From positions 434,001 to 498,000 of the forward strand of contig WLWY01000003.1 of NCBI GenBank assembly GCA_012103325.1: a stretch of 64,000 nt of DNA. The letters are read 5' to 3'. Positions 43,016 to 52,868 of the stretch are shown in pieces; the first letter of the stretch is position 1, and the number at the start of each line of letters is the position of its first letter. The DNA is from Alphaproteobacteria bacterium (GTDB taxonomy: Bacteria > Pseudomonadota > Alphaproteobacteria > UBA8366 > GCA-2717185). The translations under genes were made by a program, and so were the position numbers. The notes under the pieces are model-generated. The model had not been told where the DNA came from, made no database searches, and worked only from the letters and a program-made list of their open reading frames with translations.

Positions 43016-44332
43016 ATGAGTCAGGAATCCAAAGGCTCCGGAAACGAATACGTAACGCTGCAGGATCACAGCACGGGAAAGAACTACGACTTCCCGTTAA
43101 TGCCCGGTTCGATCGGGCCAAAGGTCATAGATGTTCGACCGCTGTACGCGCAGACCGGCCACTTCACCTACGACCCGGGCTACACGTCTACGGGATCGTG
43201 TGAATCCAAGATCACCTATATCGATGGTGAAGAAGGAATTCTGCTCCATCGCGGTTATCCGATCGAGGAGTTGGCCGAACAGAGCAGTTTTCTGGAACTT
43301 TGCTATCTGCTCCTGAACGGGGAACTGCCGACGCAATCCGAACGGCAGAAATTCGAGGCTACGATCACGAACCACACGATGGTTCATGAACAGCTTCACA
43401 ACCTTTACCGTGGTTTTCGTCGGGACGCGCATCCGATGGCCATCATGTGCGGCGTTGTTGGTGCACTCTCCGCATTTTATCACGACTCGACCGATATCAA
43501 CGATCCCCGGCAACGGATGATTGCGTCGCACCGGCTGATCGCGAAAATTCCGACGATCGCGACCATGGCGTACAAATATTCGATCGGCCAGCCCTTCGTG
43601 TATCCACGCAACGATCTGAGTTACGCAGAAAATTTCCTGCACATGATGTTCTCCGTGCCGGCCGCCGACTACAAGGTCAGCCCCATCGTGTCACGCGCCA
43701 TGGACCGGATTTTCATTCTGCATGCCGATCACGAGCAGAATGCGTCCACTTCCACCGTTCGCATGGCCGGTTCGTCCGGCGCCAATCCGTTTGCCTGCAT
43801 CGCCGCGGGAATTGCCTCACTGTGGGGTCCGGCACATGGCGGCGCGAACGAAGCGGTGCTCGACATGCTCAACGAGATCGGATCCAAGGACCGTATCGGC
43901 GAGATGATCGAGCGTGCGAAGGACAAGGACGATCCCTTCCGCCTCATGGGCTTCGGCCATCGCGTCTACAAGAACCACGATCCGCGCGCGCGCGTGCTGA
44001 TGAAGAGCGCGCACGAAGTGCTGGGCGAACTCGGCATCGAGAATGAGCCGTTGCTCGAAATTGCCATGGAACTCGAGAAGATTGCGCTGGAGGACGATTA
44101 TTTCGTTCAACGCAAACTGTTCCCGAATGTCGATTTCTACTCCGGCATTATTCTGAAGGCACTCGGCTTCCCGACGTCGATGTTCACTGTGTTGTTCGCC
44201 GTCGCACGGACGGTCGGCTGGATCGCACAGTGGAAGGAGATGATCGAAGATCCTTCTCAGAAGATCGGCAGGCCACGCCAGCTGTACACCGGTTACACGC
44301 AACGGCCCTACGTGGCGGTCGACAAACGCTAA
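43016..44332 (+). CDS. gltA: Citrate synthase
   Basis: A 438-residue type II citrate synthase that condenses acetyl-CoA and oxaloacetate. Motif [19 protein letters not shown] carries the first catalytic histidine, and [15 protein letters not shown] carries the second and the arginine ligand. ATG 43016 is preceded by AAAGAAAGG. A perfect GC hairpin lies directly after the stop. Confidence 0.94.
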   Translation: MSQESKGSGNEYVTLQDHSTGKNYDFPLMPGSIGPKVIDVRPLYAQTGHFTYDPGYTSTGSCESKITYIDGEEGILLHRGYPIEELAEQSSFLELCYLLLNGELPTQSERQKFEATITNHTMVHEQLHNLYRGFRRDAHPMAIMCGVVGALSAFYHDSTDINDPRQRMIASHRLIAKIPTIATMAYKYSIGQPFVYPRNDLSYAENFLHMMFSVPAADYKVSPIVSRAMDRIFILHADHEQNASTSTVRMAGSSGANPFACIAAGIASLWGPAHGGANEAVLDMLNEIGSKDRIGEMIERAKDKDDPFRLMGFGHRVYKNHDPRARVLMKSAHEVLGELGIENEPLLEIAMELEKIALEDDYFVQRKLFPNVDFYSGIILKALGFPTSMFTVLFAVARTVGWIAQWKEMIEDPSQKIGRPRQLYTGYTQRPYVAVDKR

Positions 44333-44337
44333 CCCAG

Positions 44338-44362
44338 CCGGGGCGGCGTTACGCCGCCCCGG
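44338..44362. terminator. Shared hairpin between gltA and lpxB
   Basis: CCGGGGCGGCG (44338-44348) pairs perfectly with CGCCGCCCCGG (44352-44362) around a 3-base loop TTA. It lies 5 bases after gltA. On the minus strand the loop is the TAA stop of lpxB and one arm encodes its last residues. Neither side has a strong T-tract, so termination may be Rho-dependent or the hairpin may protect mRNA ends. Confidence 0.55.
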
Positions 44363-45515
44363 TTGCCTCACCAATAATATCGAGAATAGCATCGGCTGCA
44401 CGACGACTAGGCACTACTGAGCCGGCGCCTAGCTGCTCTAACGCAGGTTGCATCGCGGCGACCTGAGCGGCCCCTTCCCCCTCCAGGAGCCTGCTAACAC
44501 CAGCGCAAAGCGCCGCCGGATTACACTTCGACTGAATGTACTCCGGCACGATCTCGGCGCCCGCCGTGAGGTTTATCAAATTTATATAGGAGATATGGAA
44601 GAGCGGTCGGCCGAGAAAGTATGTGACCGGGGAAAGCTTGTAGGCGACCACGAACGGCACGCCGGATAAGGCAAGCTCCAGGGTCACGGTACCCGACGCC
44701 GCCAGACCGACATTGCACGCCGCCATCGCAGAGAACTTTTCCGCACGGTCTTCGACAATAACCGTCCGTATCGGCCATGACGTTGTGGCCTCACGCACGC
44801 ATTCGGCAACATTCGCCACGGTCGGGACAACGGCGATCAAATCCGGATTGCGTTCCTGAAGCTGCAGCAGCGTATCGCGGAAGGGTTCCGCCAACCTCGC
44901 AACTTCGCCTTGACGGCTTCCCGGCAGCACGCAAATTGCCTGACCATTTGGGGCGATTTCGTAACGCGCGCGGAACGCGGCGCCATCTGCGTCCGCGACC
45001 TCACTTTCAACGACGGGATGGCCGACGAAACGGCAATCGACTCCGTAGCGCGCAAACCATTCCGGTTCAAACGGCAAGAGCGCTAAAAGATGATCGAAAT
45101 GCCGCTTGAATTTATGAACCCGCCACGGCCGCCAGGCCCAAAGCTGTGGCGCGACATAATGAATTCGCGGAATGTTTTTGTTCCGAATTCGCTTTGCCAC
45201 GCCATGCGCGAACGCGGGCGCATCGATCGTAACGACAGCATCCGGCACGGCATTATCAACCGCCGCGGCAGCCTCCCGCATACGGCGGAACAGCAAGCGG
45301 GCGTGCGGCAGCACTTCGACAATTCCCATCACCGACAGTTCCGCCATCGGGAACTGGCTTTCAAGGCCTTGCGCCTGCATCGCGGGACCGCCGACTCCCA
45401 TGAAACGTACGGCACCACCTGTCGCGGTCTTGAGCGCCGCCATCAACCGCCCCCCCAGCAAATCGCCGGATGGCTCGCCGGCAAGCAGATATATTAGGGG
45501 GCCCTCACGCGTCAC
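44349..45515 (-). CDS. lpxB: Lipid-A-disaccharide synthase
   Basis: A 388-residue GT19 enzyme that joins UDP-2,3-diacylglucosamine and lipid X. The N-terminal LLAGEPSGDLLGGRL, HYVAPQLWAWRPWR and LPGSRQGEV motifs are family hallmarks. The start is GTG 45515, overlapping the lpxI stop (GTGA). It ends the minus-strand operon that runs from rpsB or dxr downward. Confidence 0.93.
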   Translation of the reverse strand: MTREGPLIYLLAGEPSGDLLGGRLMAALKTATGGAVRFMGVGGPAMQAQGLESQFPMAELSVMGIVEVLPHARLLFRRMREAAAAVDNAVPDAVVTIDAPAFAHGVAKRIRNKNIPRIHYVAPQLWAWRPWRVHKFKRHFDHLLALLPFEPEWFARYGVDCRFVGHPVVESEVADADGAAFRARYEIAPNGQAICVLPGSRQGEVARLAEPFRDTLLQLQERNPDLIAVVPTVANVAECVREATTSWPIRTVIVEDRAEKFSAMAACNVGLAASGTVTLELALSGVPFVVAYKLSPVTYFLGRPLFHISYINLINLTAGAEIVPEYIQSKCNPAALCAGVSRLLEGEGAAQVAAMQPALEQLGAGSVVPSRRAADAILDIIGEATGAA

Positions 45516-46333
45516 GGCGCCGACAGGCCGATCAGAAATAGCCCCGCCGCGTCCATTTCCTCGATGACCTTACTGCGTGTCAGAATAATCGTCCGACCGG
45601 CTTCCACCGCAATACCGCTCAAACCGGCCTCCCGTACCCGCATGACGGTGTCGAGACCAATCGTTGGCAAATCAGCACGCCTTTCCTGACCCGGCTTGCT
45701 CAATTTCACCAAAACCCCGCCTACGCCCTCCCTTCGCAATTCAGCGCAACGGGCGAGCAACGCATCGGTTCCTTCGACCGCTTCTACGCCCAAGACAATC
45801 CCCTCTTGAACGACGACGGCCTGACCGACATCCGCTGCCCCCAGGGCTTGCAGCACATCGACACCACGCGCAATGTCCTGCTCCGCCGCTTCGTCCGGTG
45901 CATGCTTACCCAAAACGCCGCGTGTTGCCGTGATATCGGAAATAACATCCTCCACTGCGATAACGCGAAATCCCTCGTCTTCCTCTAGATTACGAATAAC
46001 AACTCGCAACAGCCCGTCATCGCCCAATGCTTTGACGCCTGCGCGTGCGAAGAATTTTATCACACGGGCATCGGGACGAAGGTCTGCTAGCGACGGGCGG
46101 CGTATCGGTCCTGCAAGGACCAGTTCCTCCACGCCCGCTTCATGGAGTCGGTCTAGCGCGGTACCGGCAGCGCCGAGACGGACCCAGGCATGTTCGACGT
46201 CCTGCGTCGTCTCAGGAGCGGTGAATCCGTTAAAAGCCAAAACAAAGACGGCGCGGTCCTGCTCCTGGCATGCTTCGACAAGTAAGCGGGGCAACCCGCC
46301 GCCGCCTGCCAATATTCCAAGTTTGCCAGTCAC
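45512..46333 (-). CDS. lpxI: UDP-2,3-diacylglucosamine pyrophosphatase LpxI
   Basis: A 273-residue LpxI that hydrolyses UDP-2,3-diacylglucosamine to lipid X, the alphaproteobacterial replacement for LpxH. The N-terminal KLGILAGGGGLPRLL and the C-terminal GLDTVMRVREAGLSGIAVEA segments are typical. Start GTG 46333 lies 4 bases after the lpxA stop. Tight spacing to lpxA and lpxB shows one transcript. Confidence 0.9.
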   Translation of the reverse strand: MTGKLGILAGGGGLPRLLVEACQEQDRAVFVLAFNGFTAPETTQDVEHAWVRLGAAGTALDRLHEAGVEELVLAGPIRRPSLADLRPDARVIKFFARAGVKALGDDGLLRVVIRNLEEDEGFRVIAVEDVISDITATRGVLGKHAPDEAAEQDIARGVDVLQALGAADVGQAVVVQEGIVLGVEAVEGTDALLARCAELRREGVGGVLVKLSKPGQERRADLPTIGLDTVMRVREAGLSGIAVEAGRTIILTRSKVIEEMDAAGLFLIGLSAP

Positions 46334-46337
46334 CGGC

Positions 46338-47123
46338 TCACCGGGGTTGCGTCAACCCGCGGGACGAATCTGCGCGCATGAATTCGACGATTTCCAGAAT
46401 ATCCGCATTTCCACCGAACATTTCCGCAACGTCATCGATACGCTCGAGCTGCGTTCCTTCCTCGGCGAACAGCATCCTGTATGCGGTGCGAAGGTTGTGA
46501 ATTTCCGATTTGGCGAAGTTTCGCCGCTTAAGGCCGATGACGTTGAGGCCGCTCAGCCGCGCCCTGTCCCCCATCACCGACCCGTAGGGGATGACATCGT
46601 TCTCGACGCCGGACATGCCGCCGATGATGGCATGGCGGCCGATGCGGACGAATTGATGCACCGCCGATAAACCGCCAAGGATCGCATAATCGCCGACCAT
46701 GACATGTCCGCCGAGGGTCGCATTGTTCGCCATAATGACATGATCGCCGACGATGCAGTCATGCGCCACGTGCGTGCTCGCCATGAAAAGACAATCGTCG
46801 CCAACTCTCGTGATCATGCCGCCGTCGGCCGTGCCGGGGTTCATTGTTACATATTCGCGGACTCTGTTGCGCTCACCGATCACGAGTTCCGACGATTCCC
46901 CGGAGTATTTCAGGTCCTGTGGCGGGAGCCCGATCGATGCGAAGGGATATATCTCCGTCCCCGCTCCAACACGGGTCAGGCCTCCGACAACGACGTGTGA
47001 ATGCAGGGCAACGTTGTCTCCAAGGGTCACGCCGCTTTCAACGACGCAATACGGCCCGACAACGACACCGTCGCCAATATTCGCTTTCGGGTCGACGACG
47101 GCAGTCGGATGAATATCGGTCAT
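46338..47123 (-). CDS. lpxA: UDP-N-acetylglucosamine acyltransferase
   Basis: A 261-residue left-handed beta-helix enzyme for the first step of lipid A. Hexapeptide repeats run from about residue 5 to 185, and the catalytic histidine lies in MASTHVAHDC near residue 125. IHPTAVVDPKA opens the protein. It starts directly at the end of fabZ. Confidence 0.94.
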   Translation of the reverse strand: MTDIHPTAVVDPKANIGDGVVVGPYCVVESGVTLGDNVALHSHVVVGGLTRVGAGTEIYPFASIGLPPQDLKYSGESSELVIGERNRVREYVTMNPGTADGGMITRVGDDCLFMASTHVAHDCIVGDHVIMANNATLGGHVMVGDYAILGGLSAVHQFVRIGRHAIIGGMSGVENDVIPYGSVMGDRARLSGLNVIGLKRRNFAKSEIHNLRTAYRMLFAEEGTQLERIDDVAEMFGGNADILEIVEFMRADSSRGLTQPR

Positions 47124-47585
47124 TCAATCGTCCATAATCATGGCGGAGAACGTCGCTTCGGCGACGAGGACATCGTCGACTTTCGCCGCACCAGTAAAGC
47201 GCCAAACATTACCGCGCATTCGTTCCTTAGCGACATGGACATAAAGCGTGTCACCCGGCACAACGGGCTTTCTGAACCGCGCTTTATCAACGGACATAAA
47301 ATAAACCAGCTTGCCTTCAGCTTCCGGCCCCAATGTCTTCACCACCAGAACGGCAGCCGTCTGCGCCATCGCTTCGATGATAAGAACGCCCGGCATAACC
47401 GGCCGGGTTGGGAAATGCCCTTGAAAATGCGGTTCCGCAATCGAAACGCTTTTGATGCCGACGGCGCGCTCGTTGACAACGATATCGGCCACCTTGTCGA
47501 TCATGAGAAATGGATACCGATGCGGTATCATGCGCATGATCGCGTTTATATCGATTTTCTCGCCCCGCTCCGCGTGGTCATCCAT
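47124..47585 (-). CDS. fabZ: 3-hydroxyacyl-ACP dehydratase FabZ
   Basis: A 153-residue hotdog-fold dehydratase of fatty acid synthesis. Catalytic His and Glu are seen in GHFPTRPVMPGVLIIEAMAQ, with HRYPFLMID upstream. Its place between lpxD and lpxA is the standard proteobacterial arrangement, where it competes with LpxA for 3-hydroxyacyl-ACP. Confidence 0.94.
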   Translation of the reverse strand: MDDHAERGEKIDINAIMRMIPHRYPFLMIDKVADIVVNERAVGIKSVSIAEPHFQGHFPTRPVMPGVLIIEAMAQTAAVLVVKTLGPEAEGKLVYFMSVDKARFRKPVVPGDTLYVHVAKERMRGNVWRFTGAAKVDDVLVAEATFSAMIMDD

Positions 47586-47587
47586 TC

Positions 47588-48610
47588 CTACGCGCCCTTT
47601 TTCTTTGCCAATTTCTCAAGTGCGGCGATCTGCCTAAAAAATTGCCGCGCGGGCACCGCAGGCGTCCCCAGCATACGGGCACCTGGCTCGACATCCCGCA
47701 TGACACCGGCCAGGGCGCCGATCTGCGCACCGCTGCCAATCCGCAAGTGGCCCGCGACACCCACTTGGGCGGCAATCACGGAAAAATCTTCCAGGATCGT
47801 ACTCCCTGCAATCCCCGCCTGCGCAATGATGATACAGCCCCGACCGATTTGCACGTTGTGCCCGATCTGAACGAGATTATCAATCATCGTTCCCGCCCCG
47901 ATCATGGTATCTGGACCCGCCCCTCTGTCGATCGTCGAATTCGCACCGATTTCGACATCGTCGCCGACGATGACGCGGCCGAGCTGCGGCACCATCACGT
48001 GTCCCTTCGGATCGGTCGCGAATCCAAAACCGCGCTGGCCGATACGCACACCAGGATGAATCAAGACACGAGCACCGATATCACAATGGCTAAGCGACGC
48101 GTTTGCGCCAATTGCCGTGTCGCTTCCGATGCGAACTGCGTCACCGATCACCGCGTTTGCGGCGATATGGCACCGCGCACCGAGCGCTACGTTCTCGCCA
48201 ATGACAGCGCCCGCGTCGACTCGGCAGCCTTCTGCAAGCGATGCGGATTCTGCAATGACCGCAGTCGGGGCAATTCCCGGTTCCGGTGCCGGTGTCGGAT
48301 AAAACATCGCGGCCGCACGCGCATAGGCCTTATACGGCTCGTTCGTTAGGAGCAGCGCCATATCCGCAGGCGCCCGTTCGGCAAACTTTGGCGCGACGAT
48401 ACACGCGGTCGCAGCACTCGCTTCGAAGGCCGGTATGTATTTCTGATTATCGAGAAAACTTAGCGTACCGACTGTCGCGGTATCCAACGGACCGACATCG
48501 ACGAGTTCAATATCAGCGTGACGCTCGTCCGCAATGTCGGCCCCGATACTCGCCGCCAATGCGTCCAGGCGGAACGGACCCGATCGTGTAAAAAATCGAG
48601 GATCCGCCAT
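47588..48610 (-). CDS. lpxD: UDP-3-O-(3-hydroxyacyl)glucosamine N-acyltransferase
   Basis: A 340-residue LpxD with an N-terminal uridine-binding domain (about 1-105) and a hexapeptide beta-helix (about 110-300). The catalytic histidine is likely in IDNLVQIGHNVQIG. It adds the N-linked acyl chain in lipid A. It lies 2 bases before fabZ and 4 bases after the ompH gene. Confidence 0.93.
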   Translation of the reverse strand: MADPRFFTRSGPFRLDALAASIGADIADERHADIELVDVGPLDTATVGTLSFLDNQKYIPAFEASAATACIVAPKFAERAPADMALLLTNEPYKAYARAAAMFYPTPAPEPGIAPTAVIAESASLAEGCRVDAGAVIGENVALGARCHIAANAVIGDAVRIGSDTAIGANASLSHCDIGARVLIHPGVRIGQRGFGFATDPKGHVMVPQLGRVIVGDDVEIGANSTIDRGAGPDTMIGAGTMIDNLVQIGHNVQIGRGCIIIAQAGIAGSTILEDFSVIAAQVGVAGHLRIGSGAQIGALAGVMRDVEPGARMLGTPAVPARQFFRQIAALEKLAKKKGA

Positions 48611-48614
48611 AACC

Positions 48615-49262
48615 TTACTGTACTCTCGGCACCCGCAGACGTGGGGTCTGAGTCGTCGCCTTCGGGTCCGCTATCGGTTCCTGCACCTTTACATCCGGCA
48701 GCACTTTGTCGAGCCGTGCTTTCGCTTCATCAGTCACGAGAAGTTTCGAATCCGAAAACAGGATGCTTCCGCGTCCGGGGCCCGCATCGATGACGATATT
48801 GGCACCTAAATCATGGGCAATATTGCGCAAGATTTCCGTCAGCTTCGCTTCCACCTTTAATATACCCTGGCCCAGCATCGTATCGAGCCGCCTCTGCTCG
48901 GTCTGCACGGATGTCCGATACTGCTGAACCTTGTATTGGAATTCGCGGTACTTTTGCTTAAAGACATCCGGCGCCAGCAAGGCGCGCTGCCGTTCCAGTT
49001 CCTGGTTCGTCTTTTCGAGCTCGGCGGTATTTTTTACGATTTCCTTTTGTATCCGCTCGTGCCTCTCATTGATTTGTCGAAAAATACTCCGACCGGCGGA
49101 CGATTCCTCCACCGCGCGCTTGAAATCGATCACCGCGACAACCGGCTTCGGCAGGACACGCTTGCCGCCCGCCTGTTGCGCCTGCGCTGGAGAAAGCAGA
49201 AATACCGAGGCGACGAACGCCACGAGAATCTGGAAATAGCGCCCTGAATTCACGTCAAACAT
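48615..49262 (-). CDS. OmpH/Skp family periplasmic chaperone
   Basis: A 215-residue Skp-like chaperone. A signal peptide (about residues 1-28, ending PAQAQ) is followed by VVAVIDFKRAVEESSAG and a long, charged coiled coil (about 65-140) typical of the tentacle region. A Pro- and Thr-rich tail closes the protein. It is expected to escort unfolded outer-membrane proteins to BamA, encoded next door. Confidence 0.88.
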   Translation of the reverse strand: MFDVNSGRYFQILVAFVASVFLLSPAQAQQAGGKRVLPKPVVAVIDFKRAVEESSAGRSIFRQINERHERIQKEIVKNTAELEKTNQELERQRALLAPDVFKQKYREFQYKVQQYRTSVQTEQRRLDTMLGQGILKVEAKLTEILRNIAHDLGANIVIDAGPGRGSILFSDSKLLVTDEAKARLDKVLPDVKVQEPIADPKATTQTPRLRVPRVQ

Positions 49263-49315
49263 AATTGGTACCTATTATTGAGAGTTCGCGTCCGCGTTGC
49301 GGTCCAAGGAACAAC

Positions 49316-51670
49316 TTAAAATCTGGTGCCAAAGTTGAACCGGATGTTTTCCGTTTCGTCGAAATCCTCTTTGAGGATCGGCACGGCAAAATCGAGGCGC
49401 ACCGGGCCGAAGGGCGATCGCCAAGCGATACCGATGCCTGCGGACCACCTTATACTCGCCGTATCCGCAATAATCGGGTCGTCGAAATCCAGGTCCGTCA
49501 GACTACCCGCATCTGTAAATACAGCGCCGTTCACGCCAAACTGCTTGGGAAGCCCCAACGGAAAAGTCATTTCCACCGTGCCTGAATAAACGAACTTTCC
49601 GCCGAGCGCGTCGTCGGTTTTCGTATCGCGCGGGCCGACACCGCCGTTATCGAAGCCGCGTAGCTTATCGCCGCCAAGAAAGAACCGGTCGCTAATGCGG
49701 ACATCGTCGTCTCCGAGGCCGAAGATATATCCGGCCTCACCGCGCGTACTGACAACCCAATCCTGCGCGACTCCGTAGTAAACCGCACCCGATAGGCGCG
49801 ACTTCAGGTACGAGATATCGCCGCCTAGTCCAGCAACGTCATTCGAAAGCCGCACGACAAACCCGTCGGTCGGCTCGATTTTCGAGTTACGCCGGTCGTA
49901 GGTGAGATCCTGGCCGACGACAGAAACGAAGTCCGTTCCTTCCTCGTTCTGAATGAACACCGATGCGTCGTTGTCGACATCGGTAATCTCATCACGCCGC
50001 AGCGTATACCGCACGCGATGGCTCCAATTCTCGGCCAACCGGTAGCCAAGGCGCACGCCGGCGCCGGTCACTATCGATTCAAACTCGCTGACATTGCTCG
50101 ACGCAGTATGAAAGGCATCCAGGCCGAAAGAGAGTTCCTTGTCTAGGAAGTAGGGTTCGGTAAAGCCGACATCGATGTTCTGGCGTGACGCCGCAATAGT
50201 AATCGACGCGCGGAGGTCCTGCCCTTTTCCCAACAGATTTCGCTCCCGGATACGCAAATCGACCAATGGTCCGTTTTGCGATGAAAAGCCGGCACCGACG
50301 CTCAACTCGCCGGTCGACTGCTCCGAGACATCGACCTTGATAACCGTCTTGTCCGCCTCGCTTCCCGGTATGTTGTTCACATCGACACGGGAAAAGTAAC
50401 CAAGGTTCTGGATGCGGGTACGCGACCGTCTCAGTTTCGTCGAATTGAAGGCGTCCCCTTCGACCACCTGAAACTCGCGCCGTATCACTTTATCCAGGGT
50501 CCGGACATTGCCACCGATATCGATCCGCTCGATGAAAACACGCGGTCCTTCCTGAACGACGAATTTGATGTCGATTTTCCGCTTGTCCCGATCCCGCCTG
50601 ACATTCGGTAGAACCGAAACGAAGGCGAAGCCCAGATCGCCAACGGCATTTGAAAGCGCCACGACCGTATCGTCGACCGCTTCCGAATCGTACCAGTCGT
50701 CCTTTTCGATTTCGATGACCTGTTGTATTGCTTCCGGCTTGACGTCTTTGATCTTCGATTCGACGGTTAGAGCATCGAAAACGTAGCGGGCCCCCTCCTC
50801 GATCGTAAACGTGATGAAGAAATCCTTGCGATCGGGCGTCAGTTCCGCCACCGCAGATACAACTCTGAAATCCGCATACCCGCTGCGCAGATAATGCCGC
50901 CGCAGCAGTTCTCGGTCGAAGGTCAAGCGGTCAGGATCGTAGGTGTCGTCCGATGTCAGGAACCGGTACCACCGGGTTTCCGCGGTTTGAATGACCTCGC
51001 GTAAGGCGCGGTCCGAGAACTCACGGTTGCCGATAAAACTAATGCGGCGGATACCGGTCAGCGGACCTTCGTCGATTTCAAATATCAGATCGACGCGGTT
51101 TTGCGGCAGCTGAACGACTTTGGGCTCCACCGTCGCGGCAAATCGGCCGGTTCGCCGATACAGGTCCAAGATACGCTTAACATCGTTCTGAACCCGCGTT
51201 CGCGTGTACACGATCCGCGGCCGCAGTTGGACCTCGTTACGAAGAACCTCCTGCTCGAGCTTCTTATCTCCCTCAAAGGCAATGCGATTGATAATCGGAT
51301 TTTCCACGACGCGGACGAATATGACGTCACCTTCGCGGCGCAGCGTTACGTCCGCGAACAGCCCGGTTGAAAACAGTCCTTTAAGCGATTGATTGATCCG
51401 GTCGGGATCAAGCGGATCCCCTTCCTTGATAAGCATGTAAGAGCGAACGGTCTCGGGCTCGATCCGCTGCGTCCCTTCAACCACGATTTCCGCAACAACA
51501 GGCAAGCCGGGACGCACTGGTGTGGAACGTCTTAGCGGTGGCGCGGCCGCACCGCCGCGCGGCGCTGGCGGTACAATTGTTGGACCGGTTTGGGCTTGTG
51601 CAGGCGTCCATAGCATAAGGGCGCTCCATGCTAGCGCCCCGCAAACAACTATCCGCACAACAAGCTTCAA
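49316..51670 (-). CDS. bamA: Outer membrane protein assembly factor BamA
   Basis: A 784-residue Omp85 protein. A signal peptide ends near PAQAQ (residue 27); five POTRA domains (about 40-440) and a C-terminal beta-barrel ending in Phe (FNFGTRF) follow. The barrel's Omp85 signature VRLD-type segment near the end (FGPVRLDFAVP) is present. The start appears to be TTG 51670, with AGGAG 7 bases upstream. It inserts outer-membrane proteins. The region between signal and first POTRA is Pro-rich. Confidence 0.93.
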   Translation of the reverse strand: MKLVVRIVVCGALAWSALMLWTPAQAQTGPTIVPPAPRGGAAAPPLRRSTPVRPGLPVVAEIVVEGTQRIEPETVRSYMLIKEGDPLDPDRINQSLKGLFSTGLFADVTLRREGDVIFVRVVENPIINRIAFEGDKKLEQEVLRNEVQLRPRIVYTRTRVQNDVKRILDLYRRTGRFAATVEPKVVQLPQNRVDLIFEIDEGPLTGIRRISFIGNREFSDRALREVIQTAETRWYRFLTSDDTYDPDRLTFDRELLRRHYLRSGYADFRVVSAVAELTPDRKDFFITFTIEEGARYVFDALTVESKIKDVKPEAIQQVIEIEKDDWYDSEAVDDTVVALSNAVGDLGFAFVSVLPNVRRDRDKRKIDIKFVVQEGPRVFIERIDIGGNVRTLDKVIRREFQVVEGDAFNSTKLRRSRTRIQNLGYFSRVDVNNIPGSEADKTVIKVDVSEQSTGELSVGAGFSSQNGPLVDLRIRERNLLGKGQDLRASITIAASRQNIDVGFTEPYFLDKELSFGLDAFHTASSNVSEFESIVTGAGVRLGYRLAENWSHRVRYTLRRDEITDVDNDASVFIQNEEGTDFVSVVGQDLTYDRRNSKIEPTDGFVVRLSNDVAGLGGDISYLKSRLSGAVYYGVAQDWVVSTRGEAGYIFGLGDDDVRISDRFFLGGDKLRGFDNGGVGPRDTKTDDALGGKFVYSGTVEMTFPLGLPKQFGVNGAVFTDAGSLTDLDFDDPIIADTASIRWSAGIGIAWRSPFGPVRLDFAVPILKEDFDETENIRFNFGTRF

Positions 51671-51713
51671 AAATGGACTCCTGGAAAGCGCCTGATGCGA
51701 GACGCCGAAATAT

Positions 51714-52829
51714 TCATGTATTCCAGATAGGTATATTCACTAGATCGTTAATAATAACAAATAGCATGAGACTGAATACCAGCACCACCCCAATTCTGAA
51801 CCCGTATTCCTGCACTTTTTCACCTAGCGGGCGGCCTCGAATTGCTTCAAAAGCAAAAAACAGCAAGTGCCCACCGTCTAGCATTGGTATCGGGAATAGA
51901 TTAATCAATCCGAGGTTTATCGAAAGCAACGCCATAAACGAAATCAACGATACGGCGCCCAACTTCCAAACTTCTCCGGACATCTGCGCGATTTTTATGG
52001 GCCCGCCCAATTCATCGGAAGACCGGGAACCGCTGATGATCTGACCGACGGCCTGCAAGGTCCCTAGGGAGAGATCCCAAGTTTCCTTCATCGCCTGCCA
52101 TATGGCTTTCGCAGGATTGTGCTGCTGGAATGCGATGCCTTCCCGCGTGACGCCGAGAAGTCCGATGCGCACCGTATTTCCAATACGATCCTTTACTTCG
52201 CGCAAGGTTGGCGTGACTTCCATCGCCACTTCCGCACCATCCCGGACGACAACAAGCTCCACCGTCTTCAGCGGGTTCATGCGAATGAGTTGCTGGACTT
52301 CCTCGAATCGCTCGATATCGCGATCATCGATACGAACGATCATGTCCCCGGGCTTCAGTCCCGCTTTGTCGGCCGCGCTCCCTTCGACGACAGTACCGAT
52401 CTCAGCCGGCGTAAAGGGCTGACCCAGCGTACTAAACAGGCCTGCCAGTACAATGATCGCAAAGATAAAATTGGCCGCAGGCCCGGCAAAAACTATGGCG
52501 GCACGACGGCCCAGAGACTTGTAGCGGAACGATACCTGCCGCTCTTCGGCCGTCAATGGCTGCGGGAGCTCATTCCCCTCCGAAGAGGTTTCTCCTTCCC
52601 CGAACATCTTGACATAGCCGCCGAGCGGTATCGCGCTGATCTTCCAGCGAGTATCCGCCTTGTCGGTCCAGCCGAACAATTCCGGCCCGAAACCGATGGA
52701 AAACACCTCCACCCGCACGCCGCAGCGCCGTGCAACCCAGTAGTGACCGAGTTCGTGAACGAAGACCAGCACCGTCAAAACGACGAGAAACGGCAGCACA
52801 TAGTCCCAAAGCACACCCAAAATTTCCAA
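51714..52829 (-). CDS. rseP: Site-2 metalloprotease RseP
   Basis: A 371-residue intramembrane zinc protease. HELGH at residues 25-29 lies in the first membrane segment and the third zinc ligand is in NLFPIPMLDGGHLLF; a PDZ domain lies at about 125-205. It cuts anti-sigma factor remnants and signal peptides. The position between dxr and bamA is standard for Proteobacteria. Confidence 0.93.
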   Translation of the reverse strand: MEILGVLWDYVLPFLVVLTVLVFVHELGHYWVARRCGVRVEVFSIGFGPELFGWTDKADTRWKISAIPLGGYVKMFGEGETSSEGNELPQPLTAEERQVSFRYKSLGRRAAIVFAGPAANFIFAIIVLAGLFSTLGQPFTPAEIGTVVEGSAADKAGLKPGDMIVRIDDRDIERFEEVQQLIRMNPLKTVELVVVRDGAEVAMEVTPTLREVKDRIGNTVRIGLLGVTREGIAFQQHNPAKAIWQAMKETWDLSLGTLQAVGQIISGSRSSDELGGPIKIAQMSGEVWKLGAVSLISFMALLSINLGLINLFPIPMLDGGHLLFFAFEAIRGRPLGEKVQEYGFRIGVVLVFSLMLFVIINDLVNIPIWNT

Positions 52830-52868
52830 GATTTTCCTCGCGACTCAGTGGATTTATACCAAGGAGCG

